A stretch of 64,000 bases of DNA. Origin: an uncultured Bacteroidales bacterium. GTDB lineage: Bacteria; Bacteroidota; Bacteroidia; Bacteroidales; F082. This document shows positions 53,981-61,747 of the stretch, piece by piece. The position numbers and the translations under genes are program-made. The stretch is from the NCBI GenBank assembly GCA_947303085.1, contig CAMYXP010000001.1, positions 124,001-188,000 on the forward strand, read 5' to 3'. Every line of letters begins with the position of its first letter. Position 1 is the first letter of the stretch. Under the pieces are notes generated by a model. That model had not been told where the DNA came from. It was given only the letters and a program-made list of their open reading frames with translations, and did not search any database.

Positions 53981-54793
53981 TCATAACTTGAACAAACTCT
54001 TTGCGTTTTTACTTGTTATTTTACAAATTTCCTCAGTCGTAACCCCATAAATCTCCGCCACCTTTTCAGCCGTTTTCACTATAAATGCCGGCTCGTTGCG
54101 CTGACCGCGATACGGCACCGGTGGCAGATACGGGTCGTCGGTCTCAAGCACTATCCTCTCCATCGGGATTTCCGCCAAAAAATCCTTCACGCCGCAGTTT
54201 TTGTATGTTATCACGCCGCCGAGCCCAAGATGGAAACCGTATGAGAGCGCTGTCTTGGCTTCGTCGTAAGTGCCGTTGAAACAATGCATCACTCCGGCGA
54301 GGCGGCCGTCTTGTTCGTGATCCAACACCTTGAACATCTCTCGAAAGGCATTTCTCGTGTGTAACGACACAGGCAACCCCAACTCCTTCGCCCAATGCAA
54401 CTGCTCACTAAAAACCTCAATCTGCTCCTTCTTAAACGTGTCATCCCAATAAAAATCCAACCCGATTTCACCAATGCCAACCATTGTGTCATTCCGAGCC
54501 GTCAGGCGAGGAACCTCCTCCTCAATTATCCTCAACTTCTCCTTATAATCCTTCTTATCAGCGAAGCGCTTATCCTCCTTATCCTTATAAACCTCTTCCG
54601 GATGAAGTCCCATCATAACTCTCACATTATCAGGATGTTTCTCATAAAATTCCATCATCGGCTTGATGGTCGTCTCATCCGTATTGGGTAACAACAGCAT
54701 CTCCACACCTGCTTCGAGGGCGCGCTGAAACACCTCTTCTCGGTCGGTGTCGAACGCCTCGTCGTAGATATGGCTATGTGTGTTGATAATCAT
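53981..54793 (-). CDS. tatD: TatD family metal-dependent deoxyribonuclease
   Basis: 270 aa. Metal ligands: INTHSHIYD (HxH), GEIGLDF (Glu), SLHTRNAF (His), GVMHCFNG (His), LETDDPYL (Asp). The family has 3'-5' exonuclease/DNase activity. Residues 93-103 (EVPRLTARNDT), just before GIGEIGLDF, are encoded by an in-frame REP-like element (54487-54517) and are not expected in the family. Confidence 0.94.
   Translation of the reverse strand: MIINTHSHIYDEAFDTDREEVFQRALEAGVEMLLLPNTDETTIKPMMEFYEKHPDNVRVMMGLHPEEVYKDKEDKRFADKKDYKEKLRIIEEEVPRLTARNDTMVGIGEIGLDFYWDDTFKKEQIEVFSEQLHWAKELGLPVSLHTRNAFREMFKVLDHEQDGRLAGVMHCFNGTYDEAKTALSYGFHLGLGGVITYKNCGVKDFLAEIPMERIVLETDDPYLPPVPYRGQRNEPAFIVKTAEKVAEIYGVTTEEICKITSKNAKSLFKL
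54487..54517 (-). repeat. REP-like element inside the tatD coding frame
   Basis: Plus strand TGTCATTCCGAGCCGTCAGG then CGAGGAACCTC; minus strand GAGGTTCCTCG...CTCGGAATGACA. Same head and tail as the intergenic copy 500 bp away, translated in frame without disrupting the gene. Confidence 0.82.
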
Positions 54794-54802
54794 TGTGTTA
54801 CC

Positions 54803-55984
54803 TTAATATAGGAAGTTGTCGTAAGGATATCTGATGGCGTGCATGTCGCGAATCTCAGCGTAAAGCAGATCTCTAAACTCCTGATAATGAGTCTTTTCCG
54901 CCGCCGAGATGAAGATGCACGGCTTGCCCTTCGCCATCCAGGTCTTTTTCCAGTCGTCTAAAGTGTAGTTTTTCTTTGTGATCGGCGTCAAATCGTCAGC
55001 GTCTTTCTCCTCGTAGGTGTAGGCGTCGATTTTGTTGAACACCATGATGACTTTCTTGTCGCCAGCTCCGATGTCGACCAAAGTCTGGTTCACCGTCTCA
55101 ATCTGCGACTCGAAATCAGGATGCGAAATATCGACAACATGCAGCAAAATATCCGATTCTCTCACCTCGTCCAAGGTCGATTTGAACGACTCCACCAGCT
55201 GTGTAGGCAGTTTCCTGATGAATCCTACTGTGTCTGACAGCAAAAACGGCAGGTTTTCAATCACAACCTTCCTTACCGTGGTGTCCAAAGTGGCAAATAG
55301 CTTGTTTTCGGCAAACACGTCGCTCTTGCTGAGCATGTTCATTATCGTCGACTTGCCGACGTTAGTGTATCCCACCAATGCCACGCGCACCATCTGCTGA
55401 CGGTTCTTGCGCTGCACCGACTTCTGCATGTCTATCTCTTCGAGTTTCTCTTTCAGAGATGCGATTTTATTCCTAATAATCTTACGGTCGGTCTCGATCT
55501 GTGTCTCACCGGGTCCTCTCATTCCGATACCGCCCCGTTGACGCTCCAAGTGGGTCCACATTCGGGTCAGTCGTGGCAACATGTATTGATACTGAGCGAG
55601 TTCCACCTGTGTCTTTGCGTAGGCTGTCTTCGCGTTTTTGGCAAAAATGTCGAGGATAAGATTGGTTCTGTCGAGGATGCGGCATTCGAGTTCGTTTTCA
55701 AGGTTTCTTATCTGCGTGGCACTCAACTCGTCGTCGAAAATCGCCATGTCGATTTCTCCTGCCTTGATGTATTGTTTCAGCTCTTCGAGTTTGCCTGTTC
55801 CCAGATATGTCACGCTGTTCGGGCGTTCCAGAGGCTGCACGAAACGTCCCACGGCAATGCCTCCTGCTGTCTCCAAAAGGAATTCCAGCTCGTCGAGGTA
55901 TTCTTCCGTGCGCTCGCGGTTCTGCTCATAGGTGCTAACAGCCACCAAAACCGCTCTCTCCTGTTTTTTCTCGTGCTCTATCAT
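54803..55984 (-). CDS. hflX: GTPase HflX
   Basis: 393 aa. N-terminal HflX domain (about 1-180; AIFDDELSATQIRNLE, RGGIGMRGPGETQIETDRK) and G domain: GYTNVGKSTIMNML (P-loop), LLSDTVGFIRKLP (G3), MVFNKIDAYTYEE (G4), FISAAEK (G5). Splits and rescues stalled ribosomes. ATG 55984 comes 10 nt after a palindrome. Stop is 9 nt before the tatD ATG, so the two are likely co-transcribed. Confidence 0.96.
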   Translation of the reverse strand: MIEHEKKQERAVLVAVSTYEQNRERTEEYLDELEFLLETAGGIAVGRFVQPLERPNSVTYLGTGKLEELKQYIKAGEIDMAIFDDELSATQIRNLENELECRILDRTNLILDIFAKNAKTAYAKTQVELAQYQYMLPRLTRMWTHLERQRGGIGMRGPGETQIETDRKIIRNKIASLKEKLEEIDMQKSVQRKNRQQMVRVALVGYTNVGKSTIMNMLSKSDVFAENKLFATLDTTVRKVVIENLPFLLSDTVGFIRKLPTQLVESFKSTLDEVRESDILLHVVDISHPDFESQIETVNQTLVDIGAGDKKVIMVFNKIDAYTYEEKDADDLTPITKKNYTLDDWKKTWMAKGKPCIFISAAEKTHYQEFRDLLYAEIRDMHAIRYPYDNFLY

Positions 55985-55994
55985 CTTTAAAACT

Positions 55995-56013
55995 GGACAG
56001 GCTCAGCCTGTCC
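55995..56013. repeat. Palindrome GGACAGGCT.C.AGCCTGTCC
   Basis: 9-bp perfect arms around a single central base, at the distal end of heptamer tract 7 and 10 nt before the hflX ATG. It would form a hairpin in the trpS-hflX spacer. Confidence 0.75.
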
Positions 56014-56016
56014 CTA

Positions 56017-56059
56017 CTTTCAACTACTCTAAACTCTACACTCTACACTCTCAACTTTA
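56017..56059 (-). repeat. Heptamer tract 7 (after trpS)
   Basis: Transcript sense: TAAAG (its TAA, 56059-56057, is the trpS stop), TTGAGAG, TGTAGAG, TGTAGAG, TTTAGAG, TAG, TTGAAAG, then TAG and the palindrome 55995-56013. Confidence 0.9.
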
Positions 56060-57055
56060 AAACGGTTTAAACCCTATAATTTCCCTAACCTCTTTAATGG
56101 TTTTGCGTGCGCTCTCTCTCGCCTTCTCCGCTCCCATTCTCGCCACCTTATTAATATACTCGTCGTTGGCGTCAATCTCACGGATTCTGTCACGGATTGG
56201 CGTTACAAACTGAATCATGTCTTCTGCTAGCTGTTTCTTCATGTCGCCGTAACGGATGGTCATGTTGTTGTATGCGTCGTCGAAGAACTGCACTGTCTCG
56301 GGTTTCGACACAATGCTCATCAACTGGAACAGGTTGGCTATCGGCTCCGGCTTCTCCTGATTCATCTCGGTCGGACCGCTGTCGGTCTTGGCACGCATCA
56401 CTTTCTTGCGGATCGAGGCGTCGTCTTCAGCCAAGAAGATGGCGTTGCCTTCTCCCTCGCTCTTGCCCATCTTGCCGTTGCCGTCCAATCCTGGTACCTT
56501 AACTAATTGATTACCAAAGTTAAACGCCTGTGGAATCGGGAAGTATTCAACACCGTATATGTTGTTGAAACGTGCTGCGAAGTCACGGGCTTTTTCGAGA
56601 TTCTGCTCCTGGTCTTTGCCTACCGGCACATATTGTGACTTGTGAATCAAAATGTCGGCTGCCATCAAGGTCGGGTAGGTGAGGAGGCCTGCGTTGACGT
56701 TGTCGGGCTGTTTACGCACCTTCTCCTTGAAGGTGGTCACACGCTCGAGTTCGCCGATGTATGCGTTCATATTGAGAAACAGATAAAGCTCCACCACTTC
56801 CGGCACGTCGCTCTGCACATACAAAGTCGCCTTTTCCGGGTCGACACCGGCCGCAAGGTATTCCACCAAAATCTGACGCACTCTTCCGTGGAGGTCGTCA
56901 GGGTGTGGATGTGTTGTAAGTGAATGATAATCAGCTATAAAGAAATAGCAGTTGTAGTTATCCTGCAGGCGGATGAAGTTTTTCACCGCTCCGAAATAAT
57001 TTCCCAAATGTAAGTTTCCTGTCGGTCTGATGCCGCTCAAAACGATTTCTTTCAT
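56057..57055 (-). CDS. trpS: Tryptophanyl-tRNA synthetase
   Basis: 332 aa from ATG 57055. VLSGIRPTGNLHLGNYFG (HIGH region), FIADYHSLTTHP, MAADILIHKSQYVPVGKDQEQ and the KMSKS-type GNGKMGKSEGEGN. The longer frame starting at 57112 begins inside the rng terminator hairpin and is rejected. The stop codon is part of a heptamer tract. Confidence 0.96.
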   Translation of the reverse strand: MKEIVLSGIRPTGNLHLGNYFGAVKNFIRLQDNYNCYFFIADYHSLTTHPHPDDLHGRVRQILVEYLAAGVDPEKATLYVQSDVPEVVELYLFLNMNAYIGELERVTTFKEKVRKQPDNVNAGLLTYPTLMAADILIHKSQYVPVGKDQEQNLEKARDFAARFNNIYGVEYFPIPQAFNFGNQLVKVPGLDGNGKMGKSEGEGNAIFLAEDDASIRKKVMRAKTDSGPTEMNQEKPEPIANLFQLMSIVSKPETVQFFDDAYNNMTIRYGDMKKQLAEDMIQFVTPIRDRIREIDANDEYINKVARMGAEKARESARKTIKEVREIIGFKPF

Positions 57056-57083
57056 AAAAGAATATTTAAACTTGCAAATATAC

Positions 57084-57126
57084 AAAAAAATGTTGGGATG
57101 CGCATCGCGCATCCCAACATTTTTTT
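57084..57126. terminator. Strong hairpin terminator after rng
   Basis: ATGTTGGGATGCGC (57090-57103), loop ATC, exact inverse (57107-57120), flanked by A6 on the left and T6 on the right, giving about 20 paired bases. In minus sense it follows the rng stop, whose TAA begins in its T-run; symmetry lets it work both ways. Confidence 0.9.
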
Positions 57127-58702
57127 AAAACGTGATGTCGTCACCGTTCTTATTCAGGAAATTGTACTGTAGTACGTGGAACGACTTGACTTCCTGGACG
57201 CGTATCTTCTTGTGGTATTTCCAACGCCATTTTCTTGCGATGGAGAAGAACCCCTTGGTTAGATAGGCGAAGATGAAAGGATGAACCTGCAGCGTCACCT
57301 CTCTCTCGTTCTGGTCGAGGAGCAGGTATTTGAGGCTGTTTTCTATCTCGTCGATGTAAACGAGCGACGGTTTTATCTTGCCTGTTCCGTCGCAAACAGG
57401 ACATTTTTCCTGGACGACGACTTCTGTTGCCGGGCGCACACGCTGACGTGTGATTTGGATGAGCCCGAATTTCGTAGCCGGGAGTATGGTGTGCTTGGCA
57501 CGGTCTTTTGCCATCTCTTCTTGCAGCTTCTCGAACAGCAGCTTGCGATTTTTCGCCTCGTGCATGTCGATGAAGTCGACGATGATGATGCCGCCCATGT
57601 CGCGTAAGCGCAGTTGTCGCGCTATCTCCACGGCCGATTCCAAATTGACAGCCAACGCATTCTCTTCCTGAGATGCTTCTTTGTTCAACCGATGACCGCT
57701 GTTCACGTCGATGACGTGCATGGCCTCGGTGTGTTCAATGATGAGGTAAACACCATTTCTGATTGTGACAATCCTACCGAACGACCCCTTCACCTGTCGT
57801 GCCACACCGTAATGCTCGAAGATAGGCTCTTTGCCTTTGTAAAGCTTCACGATGTCGGCTTTTTGAGGGGCGATGGTGGCGATGTAGCTCTTGACTTCGT
57901 CAAAAAGTGGTTGATTGTCAACGGTAATCGTGTTAAAAGACTCGTTGAGAAGGTCTCTCAGCATCACCGAGGTGCGGTCAAGTTCGCTCACAAGCTTCGC
58001 CGGAGCCTTGCTTCCGTATAACGACTCGGTGATTTGTTCCCATTTGCCGACCAGATACTTCATGTCAGCGTCAAGGTCTTCAACCTTCTTGCCCTCCGCC
58101 ACCGTGCGGATGATCACGCCGAAATTGTTTGGTCTGATGCTCTGGATGAGTTTTTTAAGACGACTGCGTTCTTCGCCGCTGCGAATCTTCTGCGACACCG
58201 AGACACGGTTCGAGAAAGGCACCAACACTATGTAACGTCCCGCAAACGAGATCTCTGCCGAGATGCGCGGACCCTTAGTGTTTATTGGCTCTTTCGCTAT
58301 CTGTACCGGAATCTGGTCGCCAGCTTGGATGAAGTCGGAAATCTTTCCCGTCTTGTCGATGTCGGGACAAAGCTTGAACTTGTTCATCACCGTCTGCGCC
58401 GTCTTGCCCTCGTGCGCCAGCTTCGAATACTGCAGCAACGAGTTGATCTGCGGACCTAAATCCAGATAGTGGAGGAAAGCGTCTTTCTGATTTCCGATGT
58501 CGACGAAAGCGGCGTTCAATCCCGGCAAAATCTTCTTCACCCTGCCGAAATACACGTCGCCTACAGCGAAGTTACTGTTGACCTGCTCTTTGTGGAGTTC
58601 AACAAGCTGCTTGTCTTCCAACAAAACAATATTAACCTCTGAAACATCAGAACTGATAACAAGCTCTCTGTTGACTGTCGGAACTGTGGTTGTATTGTCC
58701 AT
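57125..58702 (-). CDS. rng: Ribonuclease G/E family endoribonuclease
   Basis: 525 aa, RNase G-like length. S1 domain (about 38-125, VGDVYFGRVKKILPGLNAAF), catalytic core with IEHTEAMHVIDVNSGH and IIIVDFIDMHEAKNRKLL (two metal-binding Asp), and the Zn-link KCPVCDGTGKI. Cuts single-stranded A/U-rich RNA; matures 16S rRNA 5' ends and starts mRNA decay. Preceded by an imperfect hairpin (58738-58773) and followed by a strong terminator. Confidence 0.95.
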   Translation of the reverse strand: MDNTTTVPTVNRELVISSDVSEVNIVLLEDKQLVELHKEQVNSNFAVGDVYFGRVKKILPGLNAAFVDIGNQKDAFLHYLDLGPQINSLLQYSKLAHEGKTAQTVMNKFKLCPDIDKTGKISDFIQAGDQIPVQIAKEPINTKGPRISAEISFAGRYIVLVPFSNRVSVSQKIRSGEERSRLKKLIQSIRPNNFGVIIRTVAEGKKVEDLDADMKYLVGKWEQITESLYGSKAPAKLVSELDRTSVMLRDLLNESFNTITVDNQPLFDEVKSYIATIAPQKADIVKLYKGKEPIFEHYGVARQVKGSFGRIVTIRNGVYLIIEHTEAMHVIDVNSGHRLNKEASQEENALAVNLESAVEIARQLRLRDMGGIIIVDFIDMHEAKNRKLLFEKLQEEMAKDRAKHTILPATKFGLIQITRQRVRPATEVVVQEKCPVCDGTGKIKPSLVYIDEIENSLKYLLLDQNEREVTLQVHPFIFAYLTKGFFSIARKWRWKYHKKIRVQEVKSFHVLQYNFLNKNGDDITF

Positions 58703-58737
58703 AATATTACAAAGGTTTTAATTTCATTTTAAAAACA

Positions 58738-58773
58738 ATAACACAACATCGTTTTTTCGCAATGCTGTGTTAT
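58738..58773 (-). other. Imperfect hairpin in the rng leader
   Basis: ATAACACA (58738-58745) pairs with TGTGTTAT (58766-58773) with further partial pairing inside and a T6 loop. It lies between the mS38-like stop and the rng ATG; it could be a leader structure or an RNA-processing site. No T-run follows it on the minus strand, so it is not a clear terminator. Confidence 0.4.
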
Positions 58774-58801
58774 GTTTAACATAAGAAACTAATCTTAAAG
58801 A

Positions 58802-58891
58802 TTATTTCTTTTTATGTCTATCCTTTCTGAGGCGTTTTTTACGCTTGTGGGTAGACATTTTGTGTCTTTTGTGTTTTTTACCGTTTGGCAT
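58802..58891 (-). CDS. Tiny basic ribosomal protein (AURKAIP1/COX24, mS38-like)
   Basis: 29 aa, MPNGKKHKRHKMSTHKRK then KRLRKDRHKKK, ending in TAA at 58802. Nearly two-thirds of the residues are Lys, Arg or His. It matches the short DUF1713/COX24 proteins of Bacteroidota, relatives of mitochondrial mS38 that sit near the decoding region of the small subunit. It lies between the HU gene (24 nt) and rng. Too short for standard ORF calling. Confidence 0.8.
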   Translation of the reverse strand: MPNGKKHKRHKMSTHKRKKRLRKDRHKKK

Positions 58892-58915
58892 AATACAAAA
58901 AATTATAAGACTAGA

Positions 58916-59200
58916 TTACTTAAGGTCGTTGATGAATGATTTAGCTGGCTTGAAAGCAGGAATGTTGTGCTCCGGAATAACGATAGGTGCACCTGCGCCA
59001 CCGTTAGCGCGGATGTTTCTACCAACCTTAGCTGCTCTTTTCTTGCTCTTGAAGCTGCCGAAGCCTCTGAGATACACATCTTCATTATTCTTAACTGCTT
59101 CTTTCACGATCTCCATGAAAGACTCAACAACTGCCTGGGCGTTTCCTTTTTCAACACCAGTTTTTTCAGCGATTTTTGCTACGATTTCAGCTTTTGTCAT
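58916..59200 (-). CDS. HU-family DNA-binding protein
   Basis: 94 aa. MTKAEIVAKIAEKTGVEKG, VYLRGFGSFKSKKRAAKVGRN (the FGSF turn) and the C-terminal IPEHNIPAFKPAKSF. Bends DNA as a dimer; nucleoid-associated. Divergent from ssb; HU next to rng and ssb-gldE-gldD is a conserved Bacteroidota neighbourhood. Confidence 0.96.
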   Translation of the reverse strand: MTKAEIVAKIAEKTGVEKGNAQAVVESFMEIVKEAVKNNEDVYLRGFGSFKSKKRAAKVGRNIRANGGAGAPIVIPEHNIPAFKPAKSFINDLK

Positions 59201-59244
59201 AATTCTATAATTTTAATTGTTGATATTACTATATTTTTCGCCTG

Positions 59245-59278
59245 CAAAAATAATAAGTTTTTTTTTATCTTGCACAAA
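59245..59278 (-). promoter_or_regulatory. Promoter of the HU gene
   Basis: Minus strand TTTG (59278-59275), 22 bp, TATTTTTG (59252-59245), 44 nt before the HU ATG. Confidence 0.55.
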
Positions 59279-59325
59279 AAAATTAATTTTTTTCGTTCAT
59301 TTTCTTATAGATACGATTTTTTTGG

Positions 59326-59333
59326 TATTTTTG
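59326..59333 (+). promoter_or_regulatory. ssb: -7 box for ssb-gldE-gldD
   Basis: TATTTTTG, full TAnnTTTG match, 31 nt before the ssb ATG. No clear -33 element. Confidence 0.45.
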
Positions 59334-59364
59334 CATTATTAATTATGTGTAAAATTTTCGTGCT

Positions 59365-59856
59365 ATGGCAAGTTTAAACAAAGTTATCTTAATTGGAAAT
59401 TTGGGTAAAGATCCGGAAGTGATTTCTTTCGACAACGGAACAAAAAAAATGACTGTATCTCTCGCTACTACAGAGCGTTACCGCGACCGTGACGGCAACT
59501 GGCAGGAGCAAACCGAATGGCATAACCTCGTCAGCTGGGGCATGCTCGCACAAGATATAGCCGACAAACGCCGCAACTACGTGAAAGGTGACCAAATGTA
59601 TGTGGAAGGTAGAATAAAATCTCGTCAATTTGTCGACAATCAGAATGTTACACGTCATATTACTGAGATAGTCGTCGATAAGATGATGAGCCTCAGCAAC
59701 AACAACCGCCAACAACAGCAAAACCCTAACGCGTCTTATAACGCTTACGGAGCTCAACCGCAACAGCCTCAATATCAACAGCCTCAACAATATCAGCAAC
59801 CTGTTGAAAATCAAGTGCCAAGTCAGGATTATAATGGCGACGACCTCCCGTTCTAA
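59365..59856 (+). CDS. ssb: Single-stranded DNA-binding protein
   Basis: 163 aa. OB fold (about 1-108; NKVILIGNLGKDPEV, QTEWHNLVSWGMLAQ, VEGRIKSRQF), a Gln/Pro/Tyr-rich disordered linker (112-150) and the acidic protein-interaction tip DDLPF. First gene of ssb-gldE-gldD. Confidence 0.96.
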   Translation: MASLNKVILIGNLGKDPEVISFDNGTKKMTVSLATTERYRDRDGNWQEQTEWHNLVSWGMLAQDIADKRRNYVKGDQMYVEGRIKSRQFVDNQNVTRHITEIVVDKMMSLSNNNRQQQQNPNASYNAYGAQPQQPQYQQPQQYQQPVENQVPSQDYNGDDLPF

Positions 59857-59859
59857 ACT

Positions 59860-61170
59860 ATGATTGAAACTCCGTTTTTCCTTGGCATCACATGGGTGAC
59901 GGTGATATGCCTCATCATTTTATGTGTGCTGCTGCTGTTTTCGGCCCTCGCCTCGGCAAGCGAGACGGCATTTTTCTCGCTGCTGCCCAACGACATCAAC
60001 GAGATGGAGAACTCCGACAAACGTTCCGATAAATTGGTGCTAGAGCTGAGAAACAAACCTAAGATGTTTCTTGCTACTATATTGATAACCAATAATTTAG
60101 TTAACGTCACAATAACGATTTTCTCCACCTATATCATGGCAAGGATGTTTAACCTCGCCGCCAACCCGATATGGGCATTTATAATTAATGTGGTGGTCGT
60201 CACCTCGCTGCTGCTTATATTCGGCGAGATGATACCTAAAATCACAGCGGCAAAGAAAGCCCGATCACTCGCCACATTCCTCGCGCCTTCAATAAACTTG
60301 CTCATGGTGGTTTTCAAACCGCTGAGCAACCTTATGGTGAAATCGACGACGATAATCGATAAAAAACTGGCAAAGAAGAATGCTAATCCGCTGTCAATCA
60401 GCGATTTAACTACAGCTGTCGACATCACAACAGCTGATGAGACACCAAGCGAGGAACGCTCAATGCTTCAGGGCATCGCCACCTTCGGCGAGAAAGAGGT
60501 GAGCGACATCATGCAGCCCCGCGTGCAGCTGTTCGCAGTGAAAATAACCACAACATTCGACCATCTCATCGAGCTGATTATCGAAAACGGATTCTCGAGA
60601 ATACCTGTTTATGAAGATACTCTCGACGAGATAAAAGGCATTCTTTACGTGAAAGACCTGCTGCCGCATCTCGAAGAACCTGATTTTCAGTGGCAAGACC
60701 TGCTGCGCCCGGCTTTCTTCGTGCCTGAAAACAAGAAAATCAACGACCTGTTCCAGGATTTCCGTGCCAAGAAGATTCATATCGCCATCGTAGTTGACGA
60801 ATACGGCGGCACCTCAGGCCTCGTCACCATGGAGGACGTCCTCGAAGAGATAGTGGGCGACATCAGCGACGAGTTCGACGTGGTGTCGGAGAATAAAAAT
60901 TTCAAGAAAGTCGACGATAAAACTTATATCTTCCAAGCCCAGACAAGTCTTGTTGACTTCTGTAAGGTGTTCGATATCAATGAGTTCTACTTTGAAGATA
61001 TAAAAGGCGAATCCGACACTCTGGCCGGCCTGATCCTCGAAATGGAAGGCCGCATCCCGCAGGCTGGATTCTCGACATCTTACAAGGAATTCGTGTTCCA
61101 GATTGAAAAAGCCGACAAACGCAGAATCATCGAGATAAAAGTCGTTTATAATGAGAAAGTTGACGAATAG
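59860..61170 (+). CDS. gldE: Gliding motility-associated protein GldE (CNNM/CorC-like)
   Basis: 436 aa. CNNM/DUF21 membrane domain with about four TM helices (1-200; LASASETAFFSLLP, LIFGEMIPKITAAKKA), a CBS pair (about 220-335; VSDIMQPRVQLFAV, IHIAIVVDEYGGTSGLVTMEDV) and a C-terminal CorC_HlyC domain. In F. johnsoniae GldE works with GldD in T9SS/gliding; mechanism unknown. Begins 3 nt after ssb and overlaps gldD by 20 nt. Confidence 0.93.
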   Translation: MIETPFFLGITWVTVICLIILCVLLLFSALASASETAFFSLLPNDINEMENSDKRSDKLVLELRNKPKMFLATILITNNLVNVTITIFSTYIMARMFNLAANPIWAFIINVVVVTSLLLIFGEMIPKITAAKKARSLATFLAPSINLLMVVFKPLSNLMVKSTTIIDKKLAKKNANPLSISDLTTAVDITTADETPSEERSMLQGIATFGEKEVSDIMQPRVQLFAVKITTTFDHLIELIIENGFSRIPVYEDTLDEIKGILYVKDLLPHLEEPDFQWQDLLRPAFFVPENKKINDLFQDFRAKKIHIAIVVDEYGGTSGLVTMEDVLEEIVGDISDEFDVVSENKNFKKVDDKTYIFQAQTSLVDFCKVFDINEFYFEDIKGESDTLAGLILEMEGRIPQAGFSTSYKEFVFQIEKADKRRIIEIKVVYNEKVDE

Positions 61171-61732
61171 TTTGGCCGTGCTGCTCATCCTTCTTATGAC
61201 AGCGTCGTGCGGAAACCGACATCCGCAACCCAAACCTCGTGGCTATTTTCGTATCGATATGCCTGAAAAACAATATGTTAGGCTCGATACCATGCCTCGC
61301 TACAGCTTCGAATATCCTGTTTACGCTAACATAACTCCCGATTTTTATTCTCTCGACGAAAAAGACTGGGTCAATGTGGAATTTCCGCGTTTTAAAGGCA
61401 CCATCCACATCTCTTACAAACAGATTGACAACAACCTGCCGGGATACCTCGAAGACGCTTACAGCATGATTACCAAGCATATATCAAAGGCTACAGGCAT
61501 TCGCGACAGCGTCATCGTCGATAGGGAGAGAGATGTTTACGGACTGGTATATTCCCTTGAGGGTGAAGGAGTCGCGTCGCCATTGCAGTTTTATCTCACC
61601 GACAGCACCGAGCATTTCATGCGTGGCTCCCTTTATTTCAATATCTACCCGAATAACGACTCAATGCAGCCTGTTATCGACTTTATCACCGCCGACGTGC
61701 GGCATCTTATTAAAACTTTGGAATGGAAATAA
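61151..61732 (+). CDS. gldD: Gliding motility lipoprotein GldD
   Basis: 193 aa. Lipobox LMTASC (Cys about 20), then PKPRGYFRIDMPEKQYVRLD, YSFEYPVYANI, WVNVEFPRFKGTIHISYKQI and RGSLYFNIYPNNDSMQPVIDF, all characteristic of GldD. Required for gliding and T9SS function in F. johnsoniae. ATG 61151 lies inside the gldE 3' end, indicating coupled translation. Confidence 0.94.
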   Translation: MRKLTNSLAVLLILLMTASCGNRHPQPKPRGYFRIDMPEKQYVRLDTMPRYSFEYPVYANITPDFYSLDEKDWVNVEFPRFKGTIHISYKQIDNNLPGYLEDAYSMITKHISKATGIRDSVIVDRERDVYGLVYSLEGEGVASPLQFYLTDSTEHFMRGSLYFNIYPNNDSMQPVIDFITADVRHLIKTLEWK

Positions 61733-61747
61733 TTAAAAATTGATATT

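Noticed and set aside
57056-57112. 19-residue N-terminal extension of TrpRS
   Set aside because: It would begin inside the rng terminator hairpin; the conserved TrpRS start MKEIVLSGIRPTG fits ATG 57055.
57084-57126. Riboswitch or T-box before trpS
   Set aside because: The stem is a simple symmetric hairpin placed at the rng stop, with no T-box or Trp-specifier features.
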